A stretch of DNA of 64,000 bases, from the NCBI RefSeq assembly GCF_000439375.1, contig NZ_ATMI01000006.1:1-64000 (forward strand). Direction: 5' to 3'. Position 1 is the first letter of the stretch. Each line of letters opens with the position of its first letter. Under the pieces are notes generated by a model. That model saw only the letters and a program-made list of their open reading frames with translations. It ran no database searches and was not told the origin of the DNA. The DNA is from Tatumella saanichensis. GTDB taxonomy: Bacteria > Pseudomonadota > Gammaproteobacteria > Enterobacterales > Enterobacteriaceae. Position numbers and translations under genes: made by a program. Below, piece after piece: positions 8,412 through 20,292 of this stretch.

Positions 8412-9275
8412 TTACTCGATATTCTGAATCTGCTCGCGCATTTGCTCGATCAGGACTTTCAGCTCAATCGCAGAAGCAGTGATATCGGCATTGATCGATT
8501 TGGAGGCTAAGGTGTTCGACTCACGGTTAAACTCCTGCATCATAAAGTCGAGGCGGCGACCAACAGCTTCTTTCTTCTTCAGAATGTTATAGGTCTCTTT
8601 GACATGCGCTTCCAAACGGTCGAGTTCTTCGGCAACATCGACACGTTGCGCCAACATGACCAGTTCCTGCTCGAGGCGGTTATTCTCTAACTGGACATCC
8701 GCATCCTCCAGCTTGGCAACCAGGCGCTCACGCTGCCACTTCAGGACTTCTGGCATATGCTGACGGACATTACTAACCTGCTGGGATACTCCCGCTAGGC
8801 GTTGCTCAATCAGGGCCTGTAGGGCTTTACCTTCTGCTTCTCGGGCGGTAATAAAGTCATCCAGTGCTTGCTCTAGGGCCGCCATCAATTCCGTATTAAT
8901 GGCATCCAAGTCTTGATCGGCGGCGGCCATGACGCCCGGCCAGCGCAGGATATCCAGCGGGTTAATGCTACCTTCATCGGTGTGCAGTTTGACCCAGTTG
9001 GCTGACTGAATCAGTTGCTTAGCCAGTGACTCATTCAGCATCAGTTCGGATTGTGCGCTCTGGCTGGGATCAAAACGCAGCGCACATTCAATTTTGCCAC
9101 GGGTCAGACGGTGGCGAATACGCTCACGGATCATCGGTTCTAGGCCACGAAACTGCTCCGGAAGACGCATATAGGTTTCCAGATAACGCTGGTTCACCGA
9201 GCGAAGTTCCCAGGTTGCACTGCCCCAGTCACCTTTGATTTCACGGCGGGCATAGGCGGTCATACTGCGGATCAT
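8412..9275 (-). CDS. yicC: YicC family endoribonuclease
   Basis: The 287-residue protein is nearly collinear with E. coli YicC (287). It begins MIRSMTAYARREIKGDWG and contains SVNQRYLETYMRLPEQFR, a central coiled region, and the C-terminal signature GRRLDFMMQEFNRESNTLASKS. YicC-family proteins are endoribonucleases, and E. coli YicC has been linked to sRNA (RyhB) turnover. In E. coli yicC is divergent from rph; here a lipoprotein gene and nupC are inserted between them. Confidence 0.96.
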   Translation of the reverse strand: MIRSMTAYARREIKGDWGSATWELRSVNQRYLETYMRLPEQFRGLEPMIRERIRHRLTRGKIECALRFDPSQSAQSELMLNESLAKQLIQSANWVKLHTDEGSINPLDILRWPGVMAAADQDLDAINTELMAALEQALDDFITAREAEGKALQALIEQRLAGVSQQVSNVRQHMPEVLKWQRERLVAKLEDADVQLENNRLEQELVMLAQRVDVAEELDRLEAHVKETYNILKKKEAVGRRLDFMMQEFNRESNTLASKSINADITASAIELKVLIEQMREQIQNIE

Positions 9276-9422
9276 ATTGGGTACTCATTGTTGATGAAGT
9301 GTCAGAGGGATTATAACCACCGCTGCTGGCACTGGACAGGGATATCCGGCAAACAATCTGCGTACAAGTGACGGAGAAAAGACGCTAAGATGGCGGGGGA
9401 ATTTACTAACAGGAAAAAAATA

Positions 9423-9872
9423 ATGAAAAAACAGACCGTTTTTAGTGTGGTGATAGCCACCTTACTGGCAGGGTGTCAGCAGGCGCCGACCGTACATCAT
9501 CCTGCGTCCCCTGCACCGGTTATGGCACCGCAAGCGGCCTGCCAGCACGGGGAGGTGCAGATGCAGACCACGCTGTGGTTTGGTCTAAGCCGGAAACATG
9601 CCAGCCTTATCAGTGCCACTGACTGGCAGACCTTTATCAATAAGGATGTGACGCCGCGCTTTAAAGATGGGCTATCCGTGTATGATGCGAAAGGGCAATG
9701 GATGGGCGATGATGGCCGTTTGGCGCGTGAAAACAGCAAGGCTCTGATGCTGATCCATCCGGCAGATAACGAGAGTGATCAGAAGATTGAACAGTTACGC
9801 CAGATCTACAAGCAGCGTTTCCAACAGGATTCGGTGATGCGGGTGGACAATAAGGTGTGTGTGGATTTCTAA
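9423..9872 (+). CDS. DUF3574 domain lipoprotein
   Basis: The 149-residue product starts at the ATG at 9423, eight bases after AGGA. Its lipoprotein signal peptide ends in LLAGC, with the lipidated cysteine at residue 18. A short Pro/Ala linker follows, then a DUF3574 domain: TTLWFGLSRK, DWQTFINKDVTPRFKDGLSVYDAKGQW, DDGRLARENSKALMLIHP and VDNKVCVDF. Function is unknown. The residue after the Cys is Gln, so outer-membrane sorting is expected. It is convergent with nupC, and a GC-rich inverted repeat separates them. Confidence 0.88.
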   Translation: MKKQTVFSVVIATLLAGCQQAPTVHHPASPAPVMAPQAACQHGEVQMQTTLWFGLSRKHASLISATDWQTFINKDVTPRFKDGLSVYDAKGQWMGDDGRLARENSKALMLIHPADNESDQKIEQLRQIYKQRFQQDSVMRVDNKVCVDF

Positions 9873-9877
9873 GAGTA

Positions 9878-9898
9878 GGGCGGAGAAGGTCTCCGCCC
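9878..9898. terminator. Inverted repeat between the lipoprotein and nupC genes
   Basis: GGGCGGAGA (9878-9886) and TCTCCGCCC (9890-9898) make a 9-bp perfect stem with a 3-base loop between convergent genes. No T-run follows, so termination strength is uncertain. Confidence 0.7.
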
Positions 9899-9917
9899 GT
9901 GCAGTCATTTTCAGAGA

Positions 9918-11105
9918 TTATAAAAACAGTCCGGCAAAGGTCGCTGACAGTAGGCTGACTAAGGTCGAGCCGTAGACCAGTTTCCAACCAAAGCGTGACA
10001 CGATATTACCCTGTTTCTCGTTCAGACCTTTGATCGCCCCGGCGACAATACCGATAGAGGCAAAGTTGGCAAAGGAAACCAAAAACACTGACAGGATCCC
10101 CAGCCCGCGCGGAGAAAATTCTGCTGCCACTTTTTTCAGCTCAATCATCGCAACAAACTCGTTAGAAACCAGTTTGGTCGCCATAATACTGCCTGCCTGT
10201 AATGCCTCGCTGGCCGGAATACCGATAAGCCAAGCAAACGGATAGAACACATAACCCAGCAACTGCTGGAAGCTGATCCCAAACACACTGCTGAATACGG
10301 CATTGATGGCGGAAATAAGTGCGATAAAGCCAATCAGCATCGCCATAATAATCATCGCAACTTTAAAGCCAGCTAGAATGTATTCCCCCAGCATTTCAAA
10401 GAACGTCTGTTTCTCATGCAGCTTTTCCAAGGCAATTTCTTGTTGCTGGTCTTCGTCACTGGCTGGGTTGATGATCGAAATGACAATAAAGGTACTGAAC
10501 ATATTCAGCAGCAAAGCTGCCACAACGTAACGGGCATCAATCATCGACATATAGGCGCCGACGATAGACAGCGATACGGTCGACATTGCGGTGGCCGCCA
10601 TGGTGTAAATACGACGGGAAGAGAGGTCGCCGAGGATCCCTTTGTAGGCAATAAAGTTTTCGGACTGGCCAAGGATTAGGGTACTGATGGCATTAAACGA
10701 CTCCAGCTTACCCATACCGTTCACTTTAGACAGGAGTGTTCCGACCACGCGGATAAACAGCGGCAGGATACGCCAATGCTGCATAATTCCAATCAGTGCA
10801 GAAATAAAGATGATCGGGCAGAGTACGCCGAGAAAGATAAAAGCCAGTCCCTGATTTGCCATACCACCAAACACAAAGTCTGAACCTTGAGCTGCAAACT
10901 TGAGGATAGTTTCGAAAAATCCGGAAATACCGGAGACCAGTTTCGTTCCACCGGAAGAGTGCAGCAAAAAATAGGATAACGCCGCTTCAATCATCATCAG
11001 TTGCAGGATTATCCGTGGACGGATTTTCTTTTTGTCGTTACTGAACAGCAGGGCAAGGGCAAGAATGACGATAATCGCCAGTAAAAAATGGAGTGTATAA
11101 AGCAT
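9918..11105 (-). CDS. nupC: Concentrative nucleoside transporter NupC
   Basis: NupC imports nucleosides across the inner membrane in symport with protons. The 395-residue protein follows E. coli NupC (400) throughout: [110 protein letters not shown] and [19 protein letters not shown]. About ten hydrophobic segments are present. The ATG at 11105 aligns with the E. coli start; an upstream GTG at 11150 is less likely. E. coli nupC is controlled by CytR and CRP; cytR lies elsewhere in this window, but I saw no clear operator here. Confidence 0.95.
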   Translation of the reverse strand: MLYTLHFLLAIIVILALALLFSNDKKKIRPRIILQLMMIEAALSYFLLHSSGGTKLVSGISGFFETILKFAAQGSDFVFGGMANQGLAFIFLGVLCPIIFISALIGIMQHWRILPLFIRVVGTLLSKVNGMGKLESFNAISTLILGQSENFIAYKGILGDLSSRRIYTMAATAMSTVSLSIVGAYMSMIDARYVVAALLLNMFSTFIVISIINPASDEDQQQEIALEKLHEKQTFFEMLGEYILAGFKVAMIIMAMLIGFIALISAINAVFSSVFGISFQQLLGYVFYPFAWLIGIPASEALQAGSIMATKLVSNEFVAMIELKKVAAEFSPRGLGILSVFLVSFANFASIGIVAGAIKGLNEKQGNIVSRFGWKLVYGSTLVSLLSATFAGLFL

Positions 11106-11250
11106 ATTAATGCGATCCGGCAGCCTGAAAAGAGTGCGGTATTTAGCCACAATTTGTTAAACATTTCATCCGGTGTCTGATTTTTTGCAGCCATCTACGC
11201 TAGATGAGTCGGTAAAAAACACTACTTTCCGCCCTGATTACCAAGAAAAC

Positions 11251-11267
11251 TCACCATTTTATGGTGA
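11251..11267. repeat. Inverted repeat between nupC and rph
   Basis: TCACCAT (11251-11257) and ATGGTGA (11261-11267) form a perfect 7-bp inverted repeat around TTT, about 26 bases upstream of the rph -10 sequence. An operator for rph or nupC is possible but unproved. Confidence 0.45.
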
Positions 11268-11293
11268 TCGTAGGCATCCGCCGGTGAAATCCG

Positions 11294-11299
11294 TATAAT
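11294..11299 (+). promoter_or_regulatory. Probable -10 of the rph-pyrE promoter
   Basis: A perfect TATAAT lies 33 bases before the rph start codon. No good -35 hexamer lies 17 bases upstream, so the promoter may need an activator or rely on other contacts. Confidence 0.55.
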
Positions 11300-11332
11300 G
11301 CGCAGCCAGTCAATAGCAGCCGGAGAAAGATC

Positions 11333-12049
11333 ATGCGTCCAGCAGGCCGTCGTGCACAGCAAGTGCGTCCCGTCACCCTGACCCGCCATTACACCAAACA
11401 TGCTGAAGGTTCAGTACTGGTGGAGTTTGGTGAAACCAAAGTCCTGTGTACCGCAACTGTCGAGGAGAGCGTCCCGCGCTTTCTAAAAGGCAAAGGACAG
11501 GGCTGGGTGACTGCCGAATACGGTATGTTGCCGCGTTCTACCCATAGTCGTATGGCGAGGGAAGCGGCCAAAGGTAAGCAGGGAGGTCGGACCTTGGAGA
11601 TCCAGAGGCTGATCGCCCGTTCATTACGTGCAGCCGTCGATTTGCAGGCATTGGGGGAATATACCATTACCCTCGACTGTGATGTGATCCAAGCCGATGG
11701 TGGCACCCGAACTGCATCGATCACCGGTGCGTGTGTGGCCTTGGCGGATGCGCTGAATGCCCTAGTGGCTGCGGGTAAACTGCGTGAAAACCCAATGAAA
11801 GGGATGGTGGCCGCGATTTCCGTTGGTATCGTTGATGGAGAAGCCGTTTGCGATCTGGAATATGTCGAAGATTCTGCGGCTGACACCGATATGAACGTGG
11901 TGATGATGGAAGACGGCAGAATGATTGAAGTGCAGGGCACGGCGGAAGGCGAGCCCTTCAGCCACGATGAGTTGCTTAGTCTGTTGGCATTGGCCCGTGG
12001 TGGTATTGAAACACTGATCGGTGCCCAGAAGGCGGCATTGGCAGTTTGA
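11333..12049 (+). CDS. rph: Ribonuclease PH
   Basis: RNase PH is a phosphate-dependent 3'-5' exoribonuclease that trims tRNA 3' ends. The 238-residue protein is full length and intact, unlike the frameshifted allele of E. coli K-12. Family segments include [80 protein letters not shown] and [15 protein letters not shown]. Its translation to a stop just eight bases before the pyrE attenuator stem is probably part of pyrE control. Confidence 0.98.
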   Translation: MRPAGRRAQQVRPVTLTRHYTKHAEGSVLVEFGETKVLCTATVEESVPRFLKGKGQGWVTAEYGMLPRSTHSRMAREAAKGKQGGRTLEIQRLIARSLRAAVDLQALGEYTITLDCDVIQADGGTRTASITGACVALADALNALVAAGKLRENPMKGMVAAISVGIVDGEAVCDLEYVEDSAADTDMNVVMMEDGRMIEVQGTAEGEPFSHDELLSLLALARGGIETLIGAQKAALAV

Positions 12050-12056
12050 TATATCC

Positions 12057-12080
12057 GGCGACCTTAGGGTCGCCTTTTTT
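12057..12080 (+). promoter_or_regulatory. pyrE attenuator (terminator with T-run)
   Basis: GGCGACC (12057-12063) and GGTCGCC (12068-12074) form a stem followed by TTTTTT, starting eight bases after the rph stop codon. In E. coli low UTP slows polymerase so that ribosomes translating rph block this hairpin and allow pyrE transcription. The spacing here fits that mechanism. Confidence 0.88.
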
Positions 12081-12094
12081 ATGTGAGGAATAAA

Positions 12095-12736
12095 ATGAAA
12101 TCGTGGCAACGTGAGTTTATTGAATTTGCGCTGGAGAAGCAGGTACTGAAATTTGGTGAATTCACCCTGAAATCTGGTCGTAAAAGCCCTTACTTCTTCA
12201 ATGCTGGGCTATTTAACAGTGGTCGTGATCTGGCCCGTCTGGGGCGCTTTTATGCCCAGGCGCTGGTAGACTCTGGGATTGCATTCGACCTAGTATTCGG
12301 CCCCGCGTATAAAGGGATCCCGATTGCCACCACCACTGTAGTCGCTCTGGCTGACCACCATGATCAGGATGTGCCTTACTGCTTCAACCGTAAAGAAGCG
12401 AAAGATCACGGTGAGGGTGGTTTGCTGGTGGGTAGCCCATTACAGGGGCGGATTATGCTGGTGGACGATGTGATCACCGCAGGGACGGCCATCCGTGAAT
12501 CCATGGAAATTATCGCTGCTCATCACGCCTCACTAGCCGGGGTACTGATCTCGCTGGATCGCCAGGAGCGTGGCCGTGGTGAGATCTCTGCGATCCAAGA
12601 AGTGGAGCGTGATTATCAGTGCCAAGTGATTTCGATCATCACCCTTCATGATTTAATCACCTATCTGGAAGAAAAACCGGAGATGGCGGAGTCGCTGGTT
12701 ACGGTGAAAGCCTATCGCGATCAGTACGGTATCTGA
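12095..12736 (+). CDS. pyrE: Orotate phosphoribosyltransferase
   Basis: PyrE converts orotate and PRPP to orotidine monophosphate in pyrimidine synthesis. The 213-residue protein starts at ATG 12095, five bases after AGGA, and matches E. coli PyrE in length. It has [34 protein letters not shown], the basic loop [13 protein letters not shown] and the PRPP-binding motif [13 protein letters not shown]. It is the second gene of rph-pyrE and is separated from rph by the attenuator. The GTG start at 12083 seen in the longer frame is not needed. Confidence 0.98.
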   Translation: MKSWQREFIEFALEKQVLKFGEFTLKSGRKSPYFFNAGLFNSGRDLARLGRFYAQALVDSGIAFDLVFGPAYKGIPIATTTVVALADHHDQDVPYCFNRKEAKDHGEGGLLVGSPLQGRIMLVDDVITAGTAIRESMEIIAAHHASLAGVLISLDRQERGRGEISAIQEVERDYQCQVISIITLHDLITYLEEKPEMAESLVTVKAYRDQYGI

Positions 12737-12749
12737 TGGGGAATTCTGT

Positions 12750-12770
12750 AGCGGGCCTACGGCCCGCTTT
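12750..12770. terminator. pyrE/slmA convergent terminator
   Basis: AGCGGGCC (12750-12757) pairs with GGCCCGCT (12761-12768) around TAC, with a short TTT on the plus side. It lies between convergent pyrE and slmA. Confidence 0.75.
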
Positions 12771-12771
12771 A

Positions 12772-13368
12772 TCAGATCAGTTGTGTCGCCAGTAACGGCC
12801 AGCGGATCTCAAATTCCGCGGTGGGTTTAAAACGGAACTCCGAACGAACAAACCGTGACAGTAAGCCTTCACATAATGCTAAAAGCTGGCTGGCCAGCAG
12901 TCCTTCATCCGTCAGAAAGGCTTCCCCTTCACGCAGTTTCCTTTCGCGCATTACCAGACGCAGTTGCACCTCAATACGCTCAAACAGCTGATTAATTCTA
13001 TCCTGCAGACGATCCTGTTCAAACATTAATGCGTGTCCGGTCAGAATACGTGTCAGCCCTGGATTACGCTCACCAAACCCGAGGATCAGTTGTACGATCA
13101 GCTTTAAACGATTAAGCGTCTCTTTTTCATCATTCAGGATAAGATTGATGCGGGTAATCAGACTGTCTTCAATAAACTCAATCAGACTGTCAAACATTTT
13201 GGTTTTACTGGGGAAATGGCGGTAGAGCGCTGCTTCAGAAACGCCTACATTCGCCGCCAGCTTTGCGGTAGTGATGCGCTGGCTGCCATCCCCGGATTCC
13301 AGCATATGTGCCAGAGCCTGCAAAATTTCTTCGCGACGGTTCCGTTTCGCGTTCTTTTTTTCTGCCAT
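12772..13368 (-). CDS. slmA: Nucleoid occlusion factor SlmA
   Basis: SlmA binds specific chromosomal sites and blocks FtsZ assembly over the nucleoid. The 198-residue protein equals E. coli SlmA in length. It has a TetR-type helix-turn-helix ([14 protein letters not shown] then [32 protein letters not shown]) and a long helical C-terminal domain with [26 protein letters not shown] and [10 protein letters not shown]. The ATG at 13368 fits the E. coli start; the TTG-initiated extension to 13398 does not. Its position between pyrE and dut is the same as in E. coli. Confidence 0.97.
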   Translation of the reverse strand: MAEKKNAKRNRREEILQALAHMLESGDGSQRITTAKLAANVGVSEAALYRHFPSKTKMFDSLIEFIEDSLITRINLILNDEKETLNRLKLIVQLILGFGERNPGLTRILTGHALMFEQDRLQDRINQLFERIEVQLRLVMRERKLREGEAFLTDEGLLASQLLALCEGLLSRFVRSEFRFKPTAEFEIRWPLLATQLI

Positions 13369-13552
13369 GCTTGTAAAGACCCCTGAAAAATCACCCAAAA
13401 ATGCTGTACCTGTTCACAGAGCCCGCTGCACTGACGCCCTATCAGGGGGTATCAGCGTGGCAGTCACTGACTATGAAGCACAAACGTTCCGGTGCAGTTG
13501 TTAGAACGACATACACCGGAAGATGGAAGGTACAGAATCTGATGCTGATTAA

Positions 13553-14011
13553 TTACTGGCGGCCGGAATGGCCAAAACCGCCTTCACCACGTTCACTGTC
13601 GTCGAATGCGTCGACTAGGTTGAATTCTGCTTGAATGACCGGAACAAAGACCAGTTGAGCAATACGGTCCCCAGGCTGGATAGTAAAATCCTGGGATGAG
13701 CGGTTCCAGACCGAGACCATCAGTTGTCCCTGATAGTCTGAATCAATCAGACCAACTAAGTTGCCGAGCACAATACCGTGCTTATGACCCAGACCTGAAC
13801 GCGGTAAAATCACCGCCGCGAGTTGCGGGTCGGCTACATGGATAGCCAGCCCGGTAGGCAGAAGGGTTGTTTCCCCGGCAGCCACAGTGAGTCCGGCGTC
13901 AATACAGGCACGTAAATCAAGACCAGCCGAGCCTGGTGTGGCGTATGTCGGCAAGGGGAACTCTTTGCCGACACGCGGGTCGAGGATTTTAATGTCGATT
14001 TTTTTCATCAT
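13553..14011 (-). CDS. dut: Deoxyuridine 5'-triphosphate nucleotidohydrolase (dUTPase)
   Basis: Dut hydrolyses dUTP to dUMP and pyrophosphate, keeping uracil out of DNA and feeding thymidylate synthesis. All five trimeric-dUTPase motifs are visible: [39 protein letters not shown] and the C-terminal [10 protein letters not shown]. The product has 152 residues, or 151 from the second of two tandem ATGs (14011 or 14008). The start overlaps the 3' end of coaBC by 23 bases, so the two are translationally linked, as in E. coli. Confidence 0.98.
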   Translation of the reverse strand: MMKKIDIKILDPRVGKEFPLPTYATPGSAGLDLRACIDAGLTVAAGETTLLPTGLAIHVADPQLAAVILPRSGLGHKHGIVLGNLVGLIDSDYQGQLMVSVWNRSSQDFTIQPGDRIAQLVFVPVIQAEFNLVDAFDDSERGEGGFGHSGRQ

Positions 14012-15212
14012 AAAGGCGGACTATCTCGTCTAATAATTGCTGGCCAAGGAGCTGTTTAGTGCTGAGGGGTAGCACTTTGTCTCCCTCCTGCCAGAAAAGG
14101 TGAAGCGCATTGTTATCACTGTTGAAGCCTTGTTCAGCCAGTGACACATCGTTAGCGCAAATTAAATCCAGCTGTTTTCGTCTTCTTTTCTGCTGGGCGT
14201 ATTCTTCCACATTACGGGTTTCTGCTGCAAATCCGACCACGTAAGGGCGGTCCTGCGTTAAGGCTGCCACCCCTGCAACAATGTCCGGATTTTTAATTAG
14301 TTGCAGGGTTATTTCATTATCTTCATTACCCGTTTTTTTTATTTTATCGGCAGCAATAGTGGCTGCCCGGTAGTCGGCAACTGCGGCACTACCAATAAAA
14401 ATGTCCTGCTGAGTGATATGTTCCATTACCGCAGACTGCATATCAACGGCCGTTATGACGTCGATACGCTTGACCCCCTGCGGAGTGGGCAAGCTGACCG
14501 GACCAGCGATCAGTGTGACACAGGCACCGCGGCGTGCGGCGGCCTCTGCAATAGCAAAGCCCATTTTCCCAGAACTATGGTTACTGATATAGCGCACTGG
14601 ATCCAACGGCTCTCGGGTTGGCCCGGCAGTGAGCATAATCTTCAAGTGCTGCAGGTCATGTATCGTGCCGGTGTGCTTGACAGCTAGCGCGACGATGTCA
14701 GAAGGATCCAGCATTCTACCAGGACCTATATCACCACAGGCCTGACTACCACTGTCCGGACCCCAAATGGTCATACCCTGCGCCTGTAGACGCTGTAAGT
14801 TTTCCTGTGTAGCCGCCGCCCGGTACATTTGTTGGTTCATGGCTGGCACAATAGCGATTGGGGCGGGTGTTGCCAGACAGGCCGTTGTGACTAAGTCATT
14901 GGCCATCCCGTGGCTTATCCGCGCAATAATATCAGCGGTGGCCGGGGCAATAATAACGAGATCTGCCCATTTGGCTAGCTCAATATGGCCCATGGCAGCT
15001 TCAGCTGAGGGATCAAGCAGATGATGGAACACGGGATAACCACTGACGGCTTGCAGACTGAGTGGGGTGATAAACTCTTTGGCTGCATCGGTCATCATAA
15101 CTCGCACTTCGGCACCGCGATCCTGCAGGCGGCGTACCAGTTCGGGCGTTTTATACGCCGCGATACCCCCGCTGACTCCCAGAAGGATCTTTTTACCCTC
15201 TAATTCCATCAT
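13989..15212 (-). CDS. coaBC: Bifunctional phosphopantothenoylcysteine decarboxylase/synthetase CoaBC
   Basis: CoaBC makes 4'-phosphopantetheine from phosphopantothenate and cysteine in coenzyme A synthesis. The N-terminal flavin-dependent CoaC domain has [10 protein letters not shown], the catalytic His in [25 protein letters not shown] and the Cys in [15 protein letters not shown]. The C-terminal CoaB domain has [28 protein letters not shown] with DKIKK, and FAAET. The product has 407 residues from ATG 15212, which has GAGG five bases upstream. CoaD, the next enzyme after CoaB in the pathway, is encoded 4 kb away. Confidence 0.97.
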   Translation of the reverse strand: MMELEGKKILLGVSGGIAAYKTPELVRRLQDRGAEVRVMMTDAAKEFITPLSLQAVSGYPVFHHLLDPSAEAAMGHIELAKWADLVIIAPATADIIARISHGMANDLVTTACLATPAPIAIVPAMNQQMYRAAATQENLQRLQAQGMTIWGPDSGSQACGDIGPGRMLDPSDIVALAVKHTGTIHDLQHLKIMLTAGPTREPLDPVRYISNHSSGKMGFAIAEAAARRGACVTLIAGPVSLPTPQGVKRIDVITAVDMQSAVMEHITQQDIFIGSAAVADYRAATIAADKIKKTGNEDNEITLQLIKNPDIVAGVAALTQDRPYVVGFAAETRNVEEYAQQKRRRKQLDLICANDVSLAEQGFNSDNNALHLFWQEGDKVLPLSTKQLLGQQLLDEIVRLYDEKNRH

Positions 15213-15447
15213 TGTCGCCTCACTTATCAATCCGTAACCGGAGCCTCAGCCCGCCGCCATGTATTTTATCACAATCCCCGACCTGCGCGGTTACTGTCCC
15301 AGCATTCGTGTCCCCGCTCGGTTTTGCTGTGCACAACTGCGCTGAATTAACTTAAGGGTGAGATCTGTGTAACACCCGGGTGAGTTGTGGCTTTCGGGGT
15401 GCCGCGGCAGGGAGGATACTGTGTTTCTGTGAGAGGAGGAGAAAAAT

Positions 15448-16101
15448 ATGCAGATGCGCCCTCGAGAAAAATTACACCGTCATAGTGCTGAGTCACTGAC
15501 GGACACTGAGCTACTGTCATTGTTTCTGCGTACTGGGGTGAACGGTACGAGTGTGATGGCACTTTCCGAGTCACTGCTGAAACAGTCTGGCTCCCTGTAC
15601 CGGCTGATGTCCACGCCTAAAGAGGAGCTGCTGGCGATCCGCGGTATTGGAATGTCAAAGATGACTCAGCTTGTGGCGGTGACGGAACTGGCACGCCGAG
15701 TATTTTTGGCACAGTTTACCGCCGGGGCACCTTTAGAAAGCCCGCAGTCAACACGGCATTTTCTTGCGAGTCAGTTGGCCCATGAAGAACGTGAGATCTT
15801 TATGGTCATCTTTCTTGATAATCAGCACCGAGTATTATCAGTGAAGCGAATGTTTACCGGTTCACTGAACTCTGTTGAAGTCCATCCGCGAGAAATTCTG
15901 CGCGAAGCGTTAAAAATTAATGCGGCCGCCTTGATTGTTGCGCATAATCACCCCTCCGGTATGGCTGAGCCAGGTGAGGCGGATAAAGCAGTGACTCGTC
16001 GTATTGATAACGCCTGTCAGCTGATGAATATCCGCCTTTTAGACCATATGGTAGTCGGTAAAGGAAGGTTTACCTCATTTGCTGAACAGGGGCTGATGTA
16101 G
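15448..16101 (+). CDS. radC: RadC family protein (JAB/MPN domain)
   Basis: The 217-residue product is a RadC family member with a helix-hairpin-helix-like N-terminal region (LLAIRGIGMSKMTQL) and a JAMM metalloprotease-like domain (VHPREILREALKINAAALIVAHNHPSG and the downstream Asp). Despite its name, a repair role has not been upheld in E. coli, and its biochemical function is unclear. A strong GAGGAGGAG precedes ATG 15448. It lies between coaBC (divergent) and rpmB, as in E. coli. Confidence 0.95.
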   Translation: MQMRPREKLHRHSAESLTDTELLSLFLRTGVNGTSVMALSESLLKQSGSLYRLMSTPKEELLAIRGIGMSKMTQLVAVTELARRVFLAQFTAGAPLESPQSTRHFLASQLAHEEREIFMVIFLDNQHRVLSVKRMFTGSLNSVEVHPREILREALKINAAALIVAHNHPSGMAEPGEADKAVTRRIDNACQLMNIRLLDHMVVGKGRFTSFAEQGLM

Positions 16102-16106
16102 TATGA

Positions 16107-16131
16107 AAAGCGCGCATTCAGCCGCGCTTTC
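16107..16131 (+). terminator. radC terminator (weak)
   Basis: AAAGCGCG (16107-16114) pairs with CGCGCTTT (16123-16130) around an 8-base loop just after radC. The T-run is short. Confidence 0.6.
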
Positions 16132-16186
16132 TGACGAAAATTAGCAGTTTTTCGCCGATCCAAAGAGATCTTTATCTGTTCGGGAC

Positions 16187-16215
16187 TTGAGCGTTTGCCC
16201 CGCAGAGCGTATACT
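16187..16215 (+). promoter_or_regulatory. rpmBG promoter
   Basis: TTGAGC (16187-16192) and TATACT (16210-16215) with 17-base spacing form a strong sigma-70 promoter. The leader to rpmB is about 140 bases long, a common arrangement for ribosomal protein operons. Confidence 0.85.
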
Positions 16216-16338
16216 ACGCCACCTTTGAGAATCTCGGGTTTGGCGTTTAGGCCTGCTCAGCGGGTTCACATTGAACTCGCCTGGATGGGTTAAAAGCCTG
16301 ACGAGGCGGCCAGAACCTAAGTACAAAGCTCGAGCTGA

Positions 16339-16596
<258 letters not shown>

Positions 16597-16604
16597 GGAA
16601 CTAA

Positions 16605-16775
<171 letters not shown>

Positions 16776-16790
16776 TTTTGGTATTCTGAA

Positions 16791-16816
16791 AAAACCCGGC
16801 TCCGGCCGGGTTTTTT
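16791..16816 (+). terminator. rpmBG terminator
   Basis: AAAACCCGGC (16791-16800) pairs with GCCGGGTTTT (16805-16814) around TCCG, and the T-run continues to 16816. This is a strong intrinsic terminator. Confidence 0.93.
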
Positions 16817-16851
16817 GTTTTTATGCCCTGACAATTTTCAGAGGAACAGTG

Positions 16852-17661
16852 ATGCCTGAGTTACCGGAAGTTGAAACCAGTCGCCGTGGGATAGAACCTT
16901 ACCTGAAAGGTGCCACTGTACTGCATGCGGTGGTCCGTAATTCCAGGCTTCGCTGGCCGGTCTCTGCGGAAATCCTTGCCCTTAGCGATCAACCGATCCT
17001 CAGTGTTCGTCGTCGAGCCAAATATATCCTGCTGGAATTACCGACGGGTTGGATCATTATTCATCTTGGCATGTCTGGCAGCCTGCGGATCCTGCCGGAA
17101 GAGTTGCCTGCGGAGAAACATGACCACGTTGACCTGGTTATGAGTAACGGTAAGGTGTTGCGTTACACCGATCCGCGGCGATTTGGTGCCTGGTTATGGA
17201 CACAGGACCCACTCACCAGCAGTGTACTCTCCCATCTGGGGCCGGAACCGCTAAGTGATGATTTTACCCCGCAATGGTTGCAACAGAAGTCGCAGCGCAA
17301 GAGTATTGCCATTAAACAATGGTTAATGGATAACACGCTGGTGGTTGGGGTCGGTAATATTTACGCCAGTGAGTCGCTGTTTGCCGCAGGGATATCGCCT
17401 GATAGACCGGCGAACCAGCTCAGTGATCAGGACGCCTCTACTTTGGTCAGTTGTATCAAAAAGGTTCTACAGCGCTCGATTGACCAAGGTGGAACCACGC
17501 TGCGGGATTTCCTGCAGAGTGATGGCAAACCGGGCTATTTTGCTCAGGAATTACAGGTTTATGGACGAGCAGGTGAACCCTGTCGCCAGTGCGGTAGCTT
17601 GATCCTTTCTGGCCGTCACGGACAGCGTAGCACTTACTGGTGCCCGCACTGCCAGAAATAA
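16852..17661 (+). CDS. mutM: Formamidopyrimidine-DNA glycosylase MutM (Fpg)
   Basis: MutM excises 8-oxoguanine and formamidopyrimidines from DNA and cleaves the abasic strand. The 269-residue protein has the family length. The catalytic N-terminus [18 protein letters not shown] supplies Pro2 and Glu3, and a helix-two-turn-helix is indicated by [14 protein letters not shown]. The C-terminal zinc finger has CRQCGSL and YWCPHC. ATG 16852 follows GAGGAA by five bases; the longer frame starting inside rpmG is an artefact. Confidence 0.98.
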   Translation: MPELPEVETSRRGIEPYLKGATVLHAVVRNSRLRWPVSAEILALSDQPILSVRRRAKYILLELPTGWIIIHLGMSGSLRILPEELPAEKHDHVDLVMSNGKVLRYTDPRRFGAWLWTQDPLTSSVLSHLGPEPLSDDFTPQWLQQKSQRKSIAIKQWLMDNTLVVGVGNIYASESLFAAGISPDRPANQLSDQDASTLVSCIKKVLQRSIDQGGTTLRDFLQSDGKPGYFAQELQVYGRAGEPCRQCGSLILSGRHGQRSTYWCPHCQK

Positions 17662-17673
17662 CCGGTCGGCCGG

Positions 17674-17676
<3 letters not shown>
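17659..17676. terminator. Hairpin spanning both stop codons of mutM and coaD
   Basis: TAACCGG (17659-17665) and CCGGTTA (17670-17676) form a 7-bp stem with a 4-base loop. The arms contain the mutM stop on the plus strand and the coaD stop on the minus strand. No T-run is present. Confidence 0.5.
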
Positions 17677-18937
<1,261 letters not shown>

Positions 18938-18938
<1 letters not shown>

Positions 18939-20215
18939 TAGTGTGTCCGTGGCGGCAGATAAGGTTCAAGTAGCTCCAGTAACCGCTGTAATGCGCCCTG
19001 GTTGCGGCGTAACACTTCTACGGCGTTATGGCCGTAGTAGCGGCGGTAGTCCTCATCGTTCAACAGTGAGGCCACCTCTTCAGCCAGAGATTGACTATCA
19101 CTGACTGATAGCAGCCCTTGTGCTTCTATCAGTTTGCCGCAGATATCTTTGAAATTCCACGTGTGTGGGCCCATGAGTACCGGCAGAGCATGGGCAGCGG
19201 CTTCCAGTGGATTATGGCCGCCACGCTCTACCAAGCTACCGCCGACAAAGGCCAGATCAGCAATACCGTATAACAGCATCAGCTCGCCCATCGTATCGCC
19301 GATCACGACCTGGGTATCTGCTGTGGGAATATTACCGCTACTGCGGGTCAGATAACGGAGTCCAGCTTTACGGGTCAGAGCTTCAGCTTCGGCAAACCGC
19401 TCCGGGTGACGGGGCACGAGGATCAATAACAGGTCTGGGAACTGCTGTAGCAAGTGCTGATGGCTGTCGAGAATAATGGCTTCTTCGCCTTCATGTGTAC
19501 TGGTGGCTATCCATACTGGACGGTGCGGTGCCCACTGGCGGCGCAGTGTCACCGCTTTGGCTGCCAGCTCAGGGGTCACCGAAATATCAAACTTTAGCGA
19601 GCCAGTGACGGCTAAATGGTTGCGTTTCAATCCAAGGGCCACAAAACGTTCACCATCCTCAGTATGTTGAGCTGCCATTAGCGTTACCGATTGCAGTAAG
19701 CGCTGCATAAAGCGCCCCAGTTTCTGATAACCACGGAAGGAACGTTCAGACAGACGGGCATTTGCAATCACCAGCGGAATATTGCGTTTATGCAGGATAT
19801 CGATAAGCCCCGGCCAGAGTTCGGTTTCCATGATCACCATCAGGCGTGGACGGGTCGTATCCAGAAAACGGTGGGTAGCACCGGGTAAATCATAAGGCAG
19901 ATAAACGTGGTCAACATCACCACCGAACGCAGATTTGGCCCGCTCAGAGCCGGTGGGGGTCATGGTGGTGACGGTAATCGGTAATGACGGATAGCGCTGA
20001 CGCAAAGCCCGGACTAGCGGGACCGCGGCGAGCGTTTCACCGACCGATACTGAATGTAAGACAATCCCCTCTGGTCTGACCTTGCCTTTACAGAATCCAT
20101 AGCGTTCCGCCCAGCGCCGACGATAGGCGGGTGCTTTGCGGCTGCGTAGCAGTAATTTCACCCAGATAAAGGGTTGAATCAGGTAGAGAAGTGTCTGGTA
20201 TATACGTAACAACAT
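18938..20215 (-). CDS. waaA: 3-deoxy-D-manno-octulosonic acid (Kdo) transferase WaaA
   Basis: WaaA is the inner-membrane-associated bifunctional Kdo transferase that adds two Kdo residues to lipid IVA. From ATG 20215 it has 425 residues, identical to the E. coli length. It starts with a membrane anchor ([18 protein letters not shown]), followed by [60 protein letters not shown] and [34 protein letters not shown]. An adjacent ATG at 20218 is possible. The extension to 20317 is not credible. Confidence 0.97.
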
Positions 20216-20292
20216 CATGATGAATATCTGCCTGGAAGTGAACCGGCATAGTAGCATAGATGCGGTAAAATGGGCATGTAGGGCAGGATACC

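Noticed and set aside
11389-11940. A 183-codon open frame on the minus strand
   Set aside because: It is antisense to rph, Ser/Thr-rich with no homology that I recognise, and is a mirror of rph codon use.
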